Source: Streptomyces sp. TRM68416 (GTDB lineage Bacteria; Actinomycetota; Actinomycetes; Streptomycetales; Streptomycetaceae). From it: a stretch of DNA of 64,000 nt. Each line of letters starts with the position of its first letter. Within the stretch, counting starts at the first letter, position 1. Of the stretch, positions 17,257 to 24,716 are shown one piece after another. The notes below the pieces were generated by a model that was given only the letters and a program-made list of their open reading frames with translations, ran no database searches and was not told the DNA's origin. The stretch lies in NCBI RefSeq assembly GCF_014596915.1, contig NZ_JACVWU010000012.1, positions 62,001 to 126,000 on the forward strand. Direction: 5' to 3'. A program made the translations under genes and the position numbers.

Positions 17257-17748
17257 ATGACGTACCGCGTGTGCTTCGTGTGCACCGGCAACATCTGCCG
17301 CTCCCCGATGGCCGAGTCCGTCTTCCGCGCGCGCGTGACGGAGGCCGGGCTAGACGGCCTGGTCGAGGTCGACAGCGCCGGCACCGGCGGCTGGCACGAG
17401 GGCGACGGCGCCGACCCGCGCACCGTGTCCGTCCTTGAGGAACACGGCTACGACAGCGACCACACCGCCCGCCGGTTCCGGGCGTCCTGGTTCGCCGGCC
17501 TCGACCTGGTCATCGCGCTCGACGAGAGCCACCTCAAGGCGCTGCGCCGCCTCGCGCCCACCGAACGGGACGCTGCCAAGATCCGGCTGCTGCGCTCGTA
17601 CGACCCCACCGCGGGCGACGACCTCGACGTACCGGACCCGTACTACGGGGGCATGGACGGCTTCGAGACCTGCCTCGACATGGTGGAGGCGGCCGGCACC
17701 GGCCTGCTCGCCGCGGTGCGCGAGGCCGTGGAAGGGCAGGCGGCATGA
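17257..17748 (+). CDS. ptpA: Low-molecular-weight protein tyrosine phosphatase
   Basis: 163 residues with the P-loop CTGNICRSP directly at the N-terminus (nucleophile C9, R15) and the general-acid loop DVPDPYYGG near residue 128, so all catalytic parts are present. Low-molecular-weight PTPs remove phosphate from phosphotyrosine proteins; PtpA of Streptomyces coelicolor, its likely orthologue from context, affects secondary metabolism when overexpressed. It overlaps the next gene by four bases (ATGA), implying translational coupling. Confidence 0.95.
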   Translation: MTYRVCFVCTGNICRSPMAESVFRARVTEAGLDGLVEVDSAGTGGWHEGDGADPRTVSVLEEHGYDSDHTARRFRASWFAGLDLVIALDESHLKALRRLAPTERDAAKIRLLRSYDPTAGDDLDVPDPYYGGMDGFETCLDMVEAAGTGLLAAVREAVEGQAA

Positions 17749-18884
17749 GTGCAACGGACGCGTCGAAGGGCGACGGCACGCGCGCGGTACGGGCGGGTCT
17801 GCCCGAGCCCGTCAAGCACGAGCCGACCCTGCCCGGGCCGGTGTTCGCGGCCCACTTCCACCTGCCGGGCGACCCCACCGGCCCGTACACCTACGGCCGG
17901 GACGAGAACCCGACCTGGACCCACCTGGAGCGGGCCGTCGGCGAGTTGGAGGCGCCCGGCGAGGACGGCGTCGAAACGCTCGTGTTCGCCTCGGGCATGG
18001 CCGCCATCTCCTCCGTGCTCTTCTCGCAACTGCGAAGCGGAGACGCCGTCGTCCTGCCCAGCGACGGCTACCAGGCGCTGCCCCTGGTGCGCGACCAACT
18101 GGAGGCGTACGGCATCGAGGTGCGCACCGCGCCGACCGGCGGCGACGCCCAGCTCGACGTCCTCGACGGCGCGAAGCTGCTGTGGATCGAGACCCCTTCC
18201 AATCCGGGCCTCGACGTGTGCGACATCAGGCGGCTGGCCGAGGCTGCACACGCGCGCGGCGCCCTTGTAGCCGTCGACAACACACTCGCCACGCCGCTCG
18301 GACAGCGTCCGCTGGAGCTCGGCGCCGACTTCTCCGTGGCGAGCGGCACCAAGCAGCTCACCGGGCACGGCGACATCCTGCTGGGATACGTCACCGGAGG
18401 CGACCCCGAGGCGATGGCGGCCGTACGCCGCTGGCGGAAGATCGTCGGAGCGATTCCCGGCCCCATGGAGGCCTGGCTGGCTCATCGCTCCCTCGCCACG
18501 CTCCAGCTGCGGGTGGACCGGCAGAGCGCCACCGCGCTGGCCGTCGCCGAGGCACTGCACGCCTGGCCCGAGGAGCTCGGGGTGCGCTATCCGGGACTGC
18601 TGAGCGACCCTTCGCACAAGGTCGCCTCGGCGCAGATGCGGCGCTACGGGTGCGTGGTTTCCTTCACGCTGCCCACGCGCGCGCGTGCCGAGCGTTTTCT
18701 CGACGCCCTGCGGCTCGTCGACGACGCGACCAGCTTCGGCGGGGTGCGCTCCACGGCGGAGCGGCGCGGGCGCTGGGGCGGGGATGCGGTGCCGGAGGGT
18801 TTCATTCGGCTCTCGGTAGGCGCGGAGGATCCCGAGGACCTGGTGGCCGATGTGCTGCGTGCGCTGCAGGAGTCGGCGCGCTGA
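17745..18884 (+). CDS. Cystathionine gamma-lyase/synthase family PLP enzyme
   Basis: 379 residues of the Cys/Met metabolism fold-type I family. Visible motifs: PTGPYTYGRDENPTW at the N-terminus, EDGVETLVFASGMAAISSVL, WIETPSNPGLDVCDI and the PLP-lysine motif SGTKQLTGHGD, then RRYGCVVSFTL. It acts in transsulfuration, either cleaving cystathionine to cysteine or making it from an activated homoserine; sequence alone does not settle which, but the actinobacterial group is usually named gamma-lyase. It is translationally coupled to ptpA and followed by a strong hairpin. Confidence 0.9.
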   Translation: MSATDASKGDGTRAVRAGLPEPVKHEPTLPGPVFAAHFHLPGDPTGPYTYGRDENPTWTHLERAVGELEAPGEDGVETLVFASGMAAISSVLFSQLRSGDAVVLPSDGYQALPLVRDQLEAYGIEVRTAPTGGDAQLDVLDGAKLLWIETPSNPGLDVCDIRRLAEAAHARGALVAVDNTLATPLGQRPLELGADFSVASGTKQLTGHGDILLGYVTGGDPEAMAAVRRWRKIVGAIPGPMEAWLAHRSLATLQLRVDRQSATALAVAEALHAWPEELGVRYPGLLSDPSHKVASAQMRRYGCVVSFTLPTRARAERFLDALRLVDDATSFGGVRSTAERRGRWGGDAVPEGFIRLSVGAEDPEDLVADVLRALQESAR

Positions 18885-18926
18885 CCGCCGGACATACGCG
18901 TCGGCCGGTACACGGCTACGTACAAC

Positions 18927-18965
18927 GGACGGTCCGAGCCTCCCCCCTCGTGGCTCGGACCGTCC
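18927..18965 (+). terminator. Hairpin terminator of the ptpA operon
   Basis: Perfect 14-bp stem: GGACGGTCCGAGCC (18927-18940) and GGCTCGGACCGTCC (18952-18965), loop 11 nt. It lies 42 bp after the lyase stop. Confidence 0.85.
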
Positions 18966-19113
18966 TCGGTTCCGCGCGCGAAGAACCGCGCGAACAAGGC
19001 TAGTTGACTCTGTGTCAGTGTCCAATCACAGTAGCGACAGAGACCTATCGACATATTTATAGTTGGGCGCGGCCGGGGGGCTGCGGGGAAGGCAGGGAAG
19101 GGGAGGGCGTGAC

Positions 19114-20019
19114 ATGGATCTGGCCTTGTTGCGCACCTTCGTGACCGTCCACCGGGCCGGCTCCTTCACCCGCGCCGCCGCGCTGCTCGGTCTGTCCCAG
19201 CCTGCCGTGACCTCGCAGATTCGCACCCTGGAACGGCAACTGGGCCGCCCGCTGTTCCTGCGGCAGGCCCGCGGAGTGACCCCGACGACCATCGGCGACG
19301 AGCTCGCCCACAAGGCCGCGCCTCATCTCGACGCCCTGGTGGAGATCGCCGAGACGGGCCTCGACGACGAGTCCTCCTTACGGACGCTGCATCTTGCCGG
19401 GCCTCCTGAGTTCACCGCGGAGCGGGCTCTTCCCGCGCTGACGGAGCTGACCGGCGAAGACGGCCAGGGCTTCGCGCTGCGCGCCTCCTTCGGCCATGCC
19501 GAGGAGACCCTGGAAGGGCTGGCCGCCGGACACCATGATCTGGCCATCAGTACGGCCCGTCCTCGTGGCGCTCTGCTCACCGCGACTCCGCTCTGCGACG
19601 AAGAGCACGTCCTGGTCGCCGCCCCGCGCTGGGCGGAGTGGATCGGCTCCGGCATCCCGCGCATCAAGTCGGCGTCCGAGCTGGAGAACCTACCGGTGAT
19701 CGAGGTGCACGAGTCGCTGCCCTTCGTCTCCCGGTACTGGGCCTCCGTCTTCGACTCCCGTCCGTCCGGGCCGGGCACCGTCGTCGTTCCCGACCTGCGA
19801 GCGGTCCTCGCCTGTGCCGTCACGGGCGCGGGTATCGCGGTCCTGCCCCGCTATCTGTGTGCGCAGGCCCTGGAGCGGGGCGAGGTCGTCGCCCTGCACG
19901 AGCCCGCCGTACCGCCGCTGCGAACGTACTTCCTGGTGGTCCGCACCGGCACCCTGGCGATGCCCCACATCGCGCGGGCCCATGACTGGCTGCTGCGGGC
20001 GGCCACCGACTGGGGGTGA
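19114..20019 (+). CDS. LysR-family transcriptional regulator
   Basis: 301 residues. The winged-helix begins at the start codon: MDLALLRTFVTVHRAGSFTR then AAALLGLSQPAVTSQIRTLERQLG and LFLRQARGVTPTTIG. A two-lobe substrate-binding domain follows. ATG 19114 is chosen on domain start and the GGAGGGCGTGAC upstream. An AT-rich stretch at 19050-19064 contains TATAGT, a good -10 hexamer. No divergent target gene is present, and the effector is unknown. Confidence 0.92.
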   Translation: MDLALLRTFVTVHRAGSFTRAAALLGLSQPAVTSQIRTLERQLGRPLFLRQARGVTPTTIGDELAHKAAPHLDALVEIAETGLDDESSLRTLHLAGPPEFTAERALPALTELTGEDGQGFALRASFGHAEETLEGLAAGHHDLAISTARPRGALLTATPLCDEEHVLVAAPRWAEWIGSGIPRIKSASELENLPVIEVHESLPFVSRYWASVFDSRPSGPGTVVVPDLRAVLACAVTGAGIAVLPRYLCAQALERGEVVALHEPAVPPLRTYFLVVRTGTLAMPHIARAHDWLLRAATDWG

Positions 20020-20084
20020 GCGCACAACCGACGGGGCTCGGGCGAGGTATCACCCGCCGATGGCACCCCATGACGTCCGGCTAT

Positions 20085-20098
20085 GTTTCACGTGGAAC
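20085..20098. other. Degenerate parS-like site upstream of NUDIX gene
   Basis: GTTTCACGTGGAAC differs from parS at one base. It lies 22 bp before the NUDIX start codon, so bound ParB could affect transcription of that gene. Confidence 0.5.
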
Positions 20099-20119
20099 CA
20101 GCCGGGCCACATTTCTCCC

Positions 20120-20602
20120 ATGACCGTCCGACCCGTGGTCAAGCGCACCGCCCGCGCCGTTCTGCTGGACGGTGACGACCTGATTCTGATCAAGCGCACC
20201 AAGCCCGGCATGGATCCCTACTGGCTCACCCCCGGCGGCGGAGTCGAGCCGGAGGACACGACCGTCGTCGATGCCCTGCACCGCGAGGTGTACGAGGAAC
20301 TCGGCGCCAAGATCACCGATGTGGTGCCCTGCTTCGTCGACACCGTCGAGCACATCGGCGAGGACGGCGGCGCGACCGGCGTGAAGGTCCAGCACTTCTT
20401 CGTCTGCCGACTGGGATCCATGGACACGTCCCTGCGGCACGGCCCGGAGGTCGAGGAGCCGGTCGGCGAGTACGAGATCGTCCGGGTGCCGTTCACCCGT
20501 GTGGGGATCGCCTCCGTCCACCTCGTCCCGTTGTCGCTGCGCCACTATCTGGACGGCAACATCGAGGGCGTCCGTGCCATGCACGCCCCCGACCTGGGCT
20601 GA
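20120..20602 (+). CDS. NUDIX hydrolase
   Basis: 160 residues. The Nudix region reads TPGGGVEPEDTTVVDALH followed by REVYEELGAK, so the metal-binding REVYEE core is intact. The spacing between the glycines and REVYEE is one residue longer than the textbook Nudix box and the usual glutamate position is not clearly filled, so the loop is slightly atypical. Family members hydrolyse nucleoside diphosphates linked to other groups; the substrate is not predictable here. The open frame runs far upstream but similarity starts at ATG 20120. Confidence 0.88.
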   Translation: MTVRPVVKRTARAVLLDGDDLILIKRTKPGMDPYWLTPGGGVEPEDTTVVDALHREVYEELGAKITDVVPCFVDTVEHIGEDGGATGVKVQHFFVCRLGSMDTSLRHGPEVEEPVGEYEIVRVPFTRVGIASVHLVPLSLRHYLDGNIEGVRAMHAPDLG

Positions 20603-20605
20603 GCG

Positions 20606-21235
20606 TCAGCCTCGCTGCACCAATGCATAGGCATCCCACAGGTCTCTGCCCATGTAGGAGTGCGTGGCAAGGCCGGACAGATGGCTGTCCGCATTGACCG
20701 CGACGGAGATCGGGACGGCACCGAACAGGTCCTTGTCCGACATGGAGTCGCCATAAGCGATGCAGTCGGCGCGCGTGACTCCGAACTCCGCGCACAGACG
20801 GTCGGCGATGTGCACCTTGGCGGCGGCGCTGAGCACACCGGCCGGGTCGACCGGCTCGGTGAACGGCACCGCGGGGAAAACGGATCCGTGGGCCGCGTGC
20901 GCGCCCCATTCCGTGAGCCGCTCCACGAAGAAGGAGGGCGAGAGGGACACCACGGCGCAGTACTCGCCCCGCTGTCCGATCTCCGCCCAGACATCACGGA
21001 TACGGGCCAGCCAGGGAGCCCCCTCGAAAGCAGCCACCACATGCGCCTCGGTGAGATCCGCCCACAGCGCGTGCACCTGCGCCGCGTACTCCGGCGGCCC
21101 GATCAGACCTGCCGAGATCGCCCGGTCGAGCGCCACCGTCTCCGCCTCAAGTCCGAGTTGCCGCGAGATCTCCACAGGAGCGGAGGTACCGTGCAGCAAC
21201 GTGCCATCAAGGTCGAAGAGATGCAGCCGTGTCAT
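20606..21235 (-). CDS. HAD-superfamily phosphatase (SerB-like)
   Basis: 209 residues with HAD motif I FDLDGTLLHG (nucleophile Asp near residue 8), motif II in AVVSLSPSFFVERL, and motif III/IV IAYGDSMSDKDLF. The helical cap between motifs I and II suggests the PSPase/SerB subgroup, whose members remove phosphate from small molecules. It converges on the NUDIX gene with three bases between stops. ATG 21235 fits the domain start; upstream codons lack family character. Confidence 0.88.
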   Translation of the reverse strand: MTRLHLFDLDGTLLHGTSAPVEISRQLGLEAETVALDRAISAGLIGPPEYAAQVHALWADLTEAHVVAAFEGAPWLARIRDVWAEIGQRGEYCAVVSLSPSFFVERLTEWGAHAAHGSVFPAVPFTEPVDPAGVLSAAAKVHIADRLCAEFGVTRADCIAYGDSMSDKDLFGAVPISVAVNADSHLSGLATHSYMGRDLWDAYALVQRG

Positions 21236-21305
21236 GATCCGGAGGCTAGCGGCAGCGCGGAGACTACCCCCTGTCAGGACAGTCAGCCGCACGCTGTTCG
21301 TCCAT

Positions 21306-21319
21306 GTTTCACGTGAAAC
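21306..21319. other. parS, exact
   Basis: Exact GTTTCACGTGAAAC in the region between the divergent HAD phosphatase and tandem-GNAT genes. Confidence 0.93.
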
Positions 21320-21429
21320 AGCCTGCCTCGGCCGGCTCACCTCCCGTGGACCACAACGTGGCCAAAAGCTCGTACGTCTCCCCCGAAACGGGTGGACGGC
21401 AAGGCCCCCCTTCAGACAGCCTGACCTGC

Positions 21430-22296
21430 GTGCCGACTCCTTCTCCCGCCGCTCTGCCCATCCGCCGTCTGACGCTGCGCGATCTCTCCGCCTGCGCCGA
21501 CCTCTCCGAGAACCGGGGCTGGCCCCGCGAGGAGCACAAGTGGGGCTTCCTCCTCACCGCCGGGAAGGGCTACGGCATCGACGACCCCGACGGGGGTCTC
21601 GTCAGTGCCTGCGTGGTCACCGAGTACGGTCCTCACGGCAGCCCGGATCTGGGAGCGATCGGCATGGTGCTGGTCGCCGAACGGCACGCCCGGCAGGGCA
21701 TCGGGCGCCGGCTGATGCACCACGTCGTCTCGGCCATGGGCACCACACCGCTGACCCTGCACGCGACCCCGTACGGTCAGCCGCTCTATGAGGAACTCGG
21801 CTTCAAGGCCACCGGCCGGGCGGAGATGCTGCGCGGCCACTTCGTAGCGAGGGGGCCGGAGCCGACGGTCGCCACACGGGCGGCGAACGCCGAGGACCTC
21901 AGCGCGATCCTGCGGCTGGACGAGGAGGTGTTCGGCTCCGACCGCACGCCCCTGATCACCCGGCTGCCGGCTTTCGCCGACCACCTGCGTGTGGCCGAGG
22001 AGAACGGCCGGATCATCGGCTACGCGGCGGCCTGGCCCAACATGGACACCCACGTCGTGGGCCCGCTGATCGCCCGCGACACGGAGACCGCGAAGGCCCT
22101 GATCACCTCACTCGCCGCCGTCACCGACCGACCGCTGCGCACCGACATCGACGTGCGGCACGAGGAGCTGCTGGCCTGGGCCAAGGAGCAGGGCCTTTCC
22201 TCCGTAGCCTTCAACACGGTGATGACCTACGGCATCGCCGAGCTTCCCGGGGACTGGCAGCGGCGGTTCGCACCGCTCACGGTCGCGGCGGGCTGA
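21430..22296 (+). CDS. Tandem-GNAT acetyltransferase
   Basis: About 288 residues with two GNAT folds. The first carries the acetyl-CoA loop VLVAERHARQGIGRRLMHHV and a YEELGF motif; the second spans roughly 160-280 and lacks an obvious loop, as in degenerate second domains of this family. I place the start at GTG 21430; the frame is open from 21304, but the first 42 codons contain the parS sequence read as FHVK and have no family similarity. Substrate unknown. Confidence 0.82.
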   Translation: MPTPSPAALPIRRLTLRDLSACADLSENRGWPREEHKWGFLLTAGKGYGIDDPDGGLVSACVVTEYGPHGSPDLGAIGMVLVAERHARQGIGRRLMHHVVSAMGTTPLTLHATPYGQPLYEELGFKATGRAEMLRGHFVARGPEPTVATRAANAEDLSAILRLDEEVFGSDRTPLITRLPAFADHLRVAEENGRIIGYAAAWPNMDTHVVGPLIARDTETAKALITSLAAVTDRPLRTDIDVRHEELLAWAKEQGLSSVAFNTVMTYGIAELPGDWQRRFAPLTVAAG

Positions 22297-22315
22297 GGAC
22301 GCTCCGATACGTCGA

Positions 22316-22347
22316 CGCCGGTTCCCGAGGTCTGTCGGGAACCGGCG
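22316..22347. terminator. Bidirectional terminator
   Basis: CGCCGGTTCCCGA (22316-22328) and TCGGGAACCGGCG (22335-22347) form a perfect 13-bp stem with a 6-nt loop between two convergent genes. Confidence 0.85.
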
Positions 22348-22371
22348 TTCACGCGGTCGTGCTGTCGTCGG

Positions 22372-23580
22372 TCAGTGGTGGACGGCCACCTCGCGCTCAG
22401 CGGGCGAAGCGCCCGTGACGACAGTGCTGGGCACACGGTCCCGGCGCTCCAGGGCCGCGGAGAGCAGGGCCAGGAGCAGCGCGGCCGCGGCGAGCGCGGC
22501 GCCGACCCAGTTCGGGGAGGTGTATCCCATGTCGGCGGCGATGACGAGTCCGCCGAGCCAGGCCGCGAGCGCATTGCCGAGGTTGAAGGCGCCGATGTTG
22601 ACGGCCGAGGCAAGGGTCGGGGCGCCGTGGGCCTGGTCGAGCACGCGCTTCTGCAGCGGCGGGACGGTGGCGAAGCCGAGGGCGCCGATCAGGGCGATGG
22701 TGACGGCCGCGAGGACCTTGTGATGTGCGGTGAGCGTGAACAGGGCGAGGACGACGGCGAGGGCGCCCAGGGAGACGTAGAGCAGGGGCATCAGGGCCCG
22801 GTCCGCGTACCGGCCGCCGACGAGGTTTCCGCCGACCATACCGAGGCCGAAGAGAACGAGCAGCCAGGTGACCGAGCTGTCGGAGAACCCGGCGACGTGG
22901 GTCATCATCGGTGCGATGTAGGTGATGGCCGCGAAGACACCGCCGAAGCCGAGGACGGTCATCGCCATCGCGAGCAGGACCTGTGTGTTCTTGAAGGCGG
23001 CCAGTTCATGACGCAGGCGCACGCCTTCGGCCTTGGGCAGGTCGGGGACGAGCCTGGCGATGCCCAGGAGGCCGACCACACCGAGTGCGGCGACGATGCC
23101 GAAGGTGACCCGCCATCCGACCGACTGGCCGACGAACGTGCCCAGTGGCACACCGACGACGTTGGCGACGGTGAGTCCGGTGAACATCATCGCGATGGCG
23201 CCGGCCTTCTTGTCCGGGGCCACCAGGTCGGCCGCGACGACCGATCCGATGCCGAAGAAGGCACCGTGGGCGAGCGAGGCGACCACACGGCCGACCATCA
23301 TGACGGCGAAGGCCGGAGCGAGAGCGGACAGCAGGTTGCCGGCGATGAAGAGGACCATCAGCAGCATCAGCATCCGCTTGCGGGAGACCTTGGTGCCGAG
23401 CACGGTCATCAGAGGGGCGCCGACCACCACGCCGAGCGCGTAGCCGGTCACCAGCAGGCCGGCGGTGGGGATGGAGACCCCGAAATCGCCCGCGACCTCG
23501 GGCAGCAAGCCCATGATCACGAACTCGGTCGTTCCGATTCCGAAGGCCCCGATCGCAAGGGCCAAGAGCGCGAGCGGCAT
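22372..23580 (-). CDS. MFS transporter, DHA1-type
   Basis: 402 residues, twelve predicted transmembrane helices. N-terminus MPLALLALAIGAFGIGTTEF and the motif GYALGVVVGAPLMTVLGTKVSRKRML (MFS motif A region) with GRVVASLAHGAFFG (motif C-like) place it with AraJ/Cmr-type proton-coupled drug or sugar efflux carriers. It is divergent from a MarR regulator, the usual arrangement in which the regulator represses the pump until its ligand is present. Substrate unknown. Confidence 0.9.
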   Translation of the reverse strand: MPLALLALAIGAFGIGTTEFVIMGLLPEVAGDFGVSIPTAGLLVTGYALGVVVGAPLMTVLGTKVSRKRMLMLLMVLFIAGNLLSALAPAFAVMMVGRVVASLAHGAFFGIGSVVAADLVAPDKKAGAIAMMFTGLTVANVVGVPLGTFVGQSVGWRVTFGIVAALGVVGLLGIARLVPDLPKAEGVRLRHELAAFKNTQVLLAMAMTVLGFGGVFAAITYIAPMMTHVAGFSDSSVTWLLVLFGLGMVGGNLVGGRYADRALMPLLYVSLGALAVVLALFTLTAHHKVLAAVTIALIGALGFATVPPLQKRVLDQAHGAPTLASAVNIGAFNLGNALAAWLGGLVIAADMGYTSPNWVGAALAAAALLLALLSAALERRDRVPSTVVTGASPAEREVAVHH

Positions 23581-23603
23581 GGGGACGAACCCTTCCCAGA
23601 AGA

Positions 23604-23651
23604 TTGCAGAAGCGCTTTACGCCGACTGACAATACTTGCGTACGCGCTATA
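23604..23651. promoter_or_regulatory. Direct repeats in the MFS/marR divergent promoter
   Basis: TTGCAGAAGCGCTTTA (23604-23619) and TTGCGTACGCGCTATA (23636-23651) share TTGC-N4-GCGCT-WTA and start 32 bp apart, about three helical turns. They lie between the divergent genes and are candidate operator half-elements for the MarR protein. Confidence 0.45.
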
Positions 23652-23723
23652 TTTGCAAACGATGGCTATTTCGATGCTGCCCTACCCTGACCCTCAGCCG
23701 CTCCGGGACGAAGGAAGACACCC

Positions 23724-24182
23724 ATGACCGCCACTGACCCCGCGCTCACCGCCCTCGCCCAGGGCTGGTGCGCGCTCTCCCTGCTGCACGGACGGATCGA
23801 GGCCCACATCGAACGCGCCCTCCAGACCGGACACGGCCTCAGCGTGCGCGAGTACTCCCTGCTGGACGTCCTCAGCCGCCAGCACGACGGCGACGGCGGC
23901 CACCTGCAGATGAAACAGGTCGCCGACGCCGTCGTCCTCAGCCAGAGCGCCACCACCCGCCTGGTCACCCGCCTCGAAGACCGCGGCCTGCTCGCCCGCT
24001 ACCTCTGCCCCACCGACCGCCGCGGCATCTACACCAACGTCACCGAAGCAGGCCTCACCCTCCTCGAAGAAGCCCGCCCCACCAACGAGACCGCCCTGCG
24101 CCAGGCCCTCGACGAAGCCGCGAACAACCCCGAACTCGCCCCCCTCGTCCGGGCGGTCGAGTCACTGAAGGCGCCCGCTTAG
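23724..24182 (+). CDS. MarR-family transcriptional regulator
   Basis: 152 residues with the MarR winged helix: LSVREYSLLDVLSRQ then MKQVADAVVLSQSATTRLVTRLEDRGLL and the wing DRRGIYTNVTEAG. MarR proteins bind palindromic operators as dimers and leave DNA when they bind small aromatic or oxidant ligands. Divergent from the MFS pump, which is its probable target; the ATG at 23724 follows GGACGAAGGAAG. Confidence 0.92.
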   Translation: MTATDPALTALAQGWCALSLLHGRIEAHIERALQTGHGLSVREYSLLDVLSRQHDGDGGHLQMKQVADAVVLSQSATTRLVTRLEDRGLLARYLCPTDRRGIYTNVTEAGLTLLEEARPTNETALRQALDEAANNPELAPLVRAVESLKAPA

Positions 24183-24191
24183 AGTGCGGCT

Positions 24192-24644
24192 ATGGGAGAT
24201 CTTGAAATACGAGCCGCAGTCGCCGACGACCTTCCCGCGATCGTCGCGATGCTCGCCGACGATCCGCTGGGTGCCCAGCGCGAGTCGCCGGACGACCTGA
24301 CCCCGTACCGTTCCGCGCTCCAACGGCTCAGCAGCGACCCGAACCAGCACCTGGTCGTCGCCGTACGCGAAGGCCGCGTCGTCGGCACGCTCCAGCTCAC
24401 GATCGTTCCCGGGCTGTCCCGTCGCGGAGCCGTCAGATCGATCATCGAAGCCGTGCGCATCCACGCCGACGAGCGCGGCAGCGGCCTCGGCACGCAGCTC
24501 ATCGAGTGGGCGATCGACGAATCCCGTCGCCAGGACTGCCAGTTGGTCCAGCTGACCTCGGACAACACCCGTACCGACGCCCACCGCTTCTATGAGCGGC
24601 TCGGCTTCACGGCCTCCCACGTGGGCTTCAAGCTCGCGCTCTGA
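24192..24644 (+). CDS. GNAT-family N-acetyltransferase
   Basis: 150 residues, single GNAT domain: acetyl-CoA loop region VRIHADERGSGLGTQLIEWA (about residues 90-110) and the C-terminal DAHRFYERLGFTASHVGFK. It starts nine bases after the marR stop and probably forms a two-gene unit with it. Substrate unknown. A 46-bp palindrome containing parS follows its stop. Confidence 0.9.
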   Translation: MGDLEIRAAVADDLPAIVAMLADDPLGAQRESPDDLTPYRSALQRLSSDPNQHLVVAVREGRVVGTLQLTIVPGLSRRGAVRSIIEAVRIHADERGSGLGTQLIEWAIDESRRQDCQLVQLTSDNTRTDAHRFYERLGFTASHVGFKLAL

Positions 24645-24660
24645 CCGGGCGAGGCACCCC

Positions 24661-24706
24661 GGCCGGTGGGCGCCCTGTTTCACGTGAAACAGGGCGCCCA
24701 CCGGCC
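24661..24706. terminator. 46-bp perfect palindrome: bidirectional terminator with central parS
   Basis: The sequence from 24661 to 24706 is its own reverse complement. The central 14 bp are parS (24677-24690) and the arms are GGCCGGTGGGCGCCCT and its complement. It lies between the convergent GNAT and beta-lactamase-fold genes, the place of a shared terminator. Confidence 0.85.
24677..24690. other. parS, exact, at palindrome centre
   Basis: Exact GTTTCACGTGAAAC exactly at the symmetry centre of the 46-bp palindrome. Confidence 0.95.
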
Positions 24707-24716
24707 GCCACGACCA

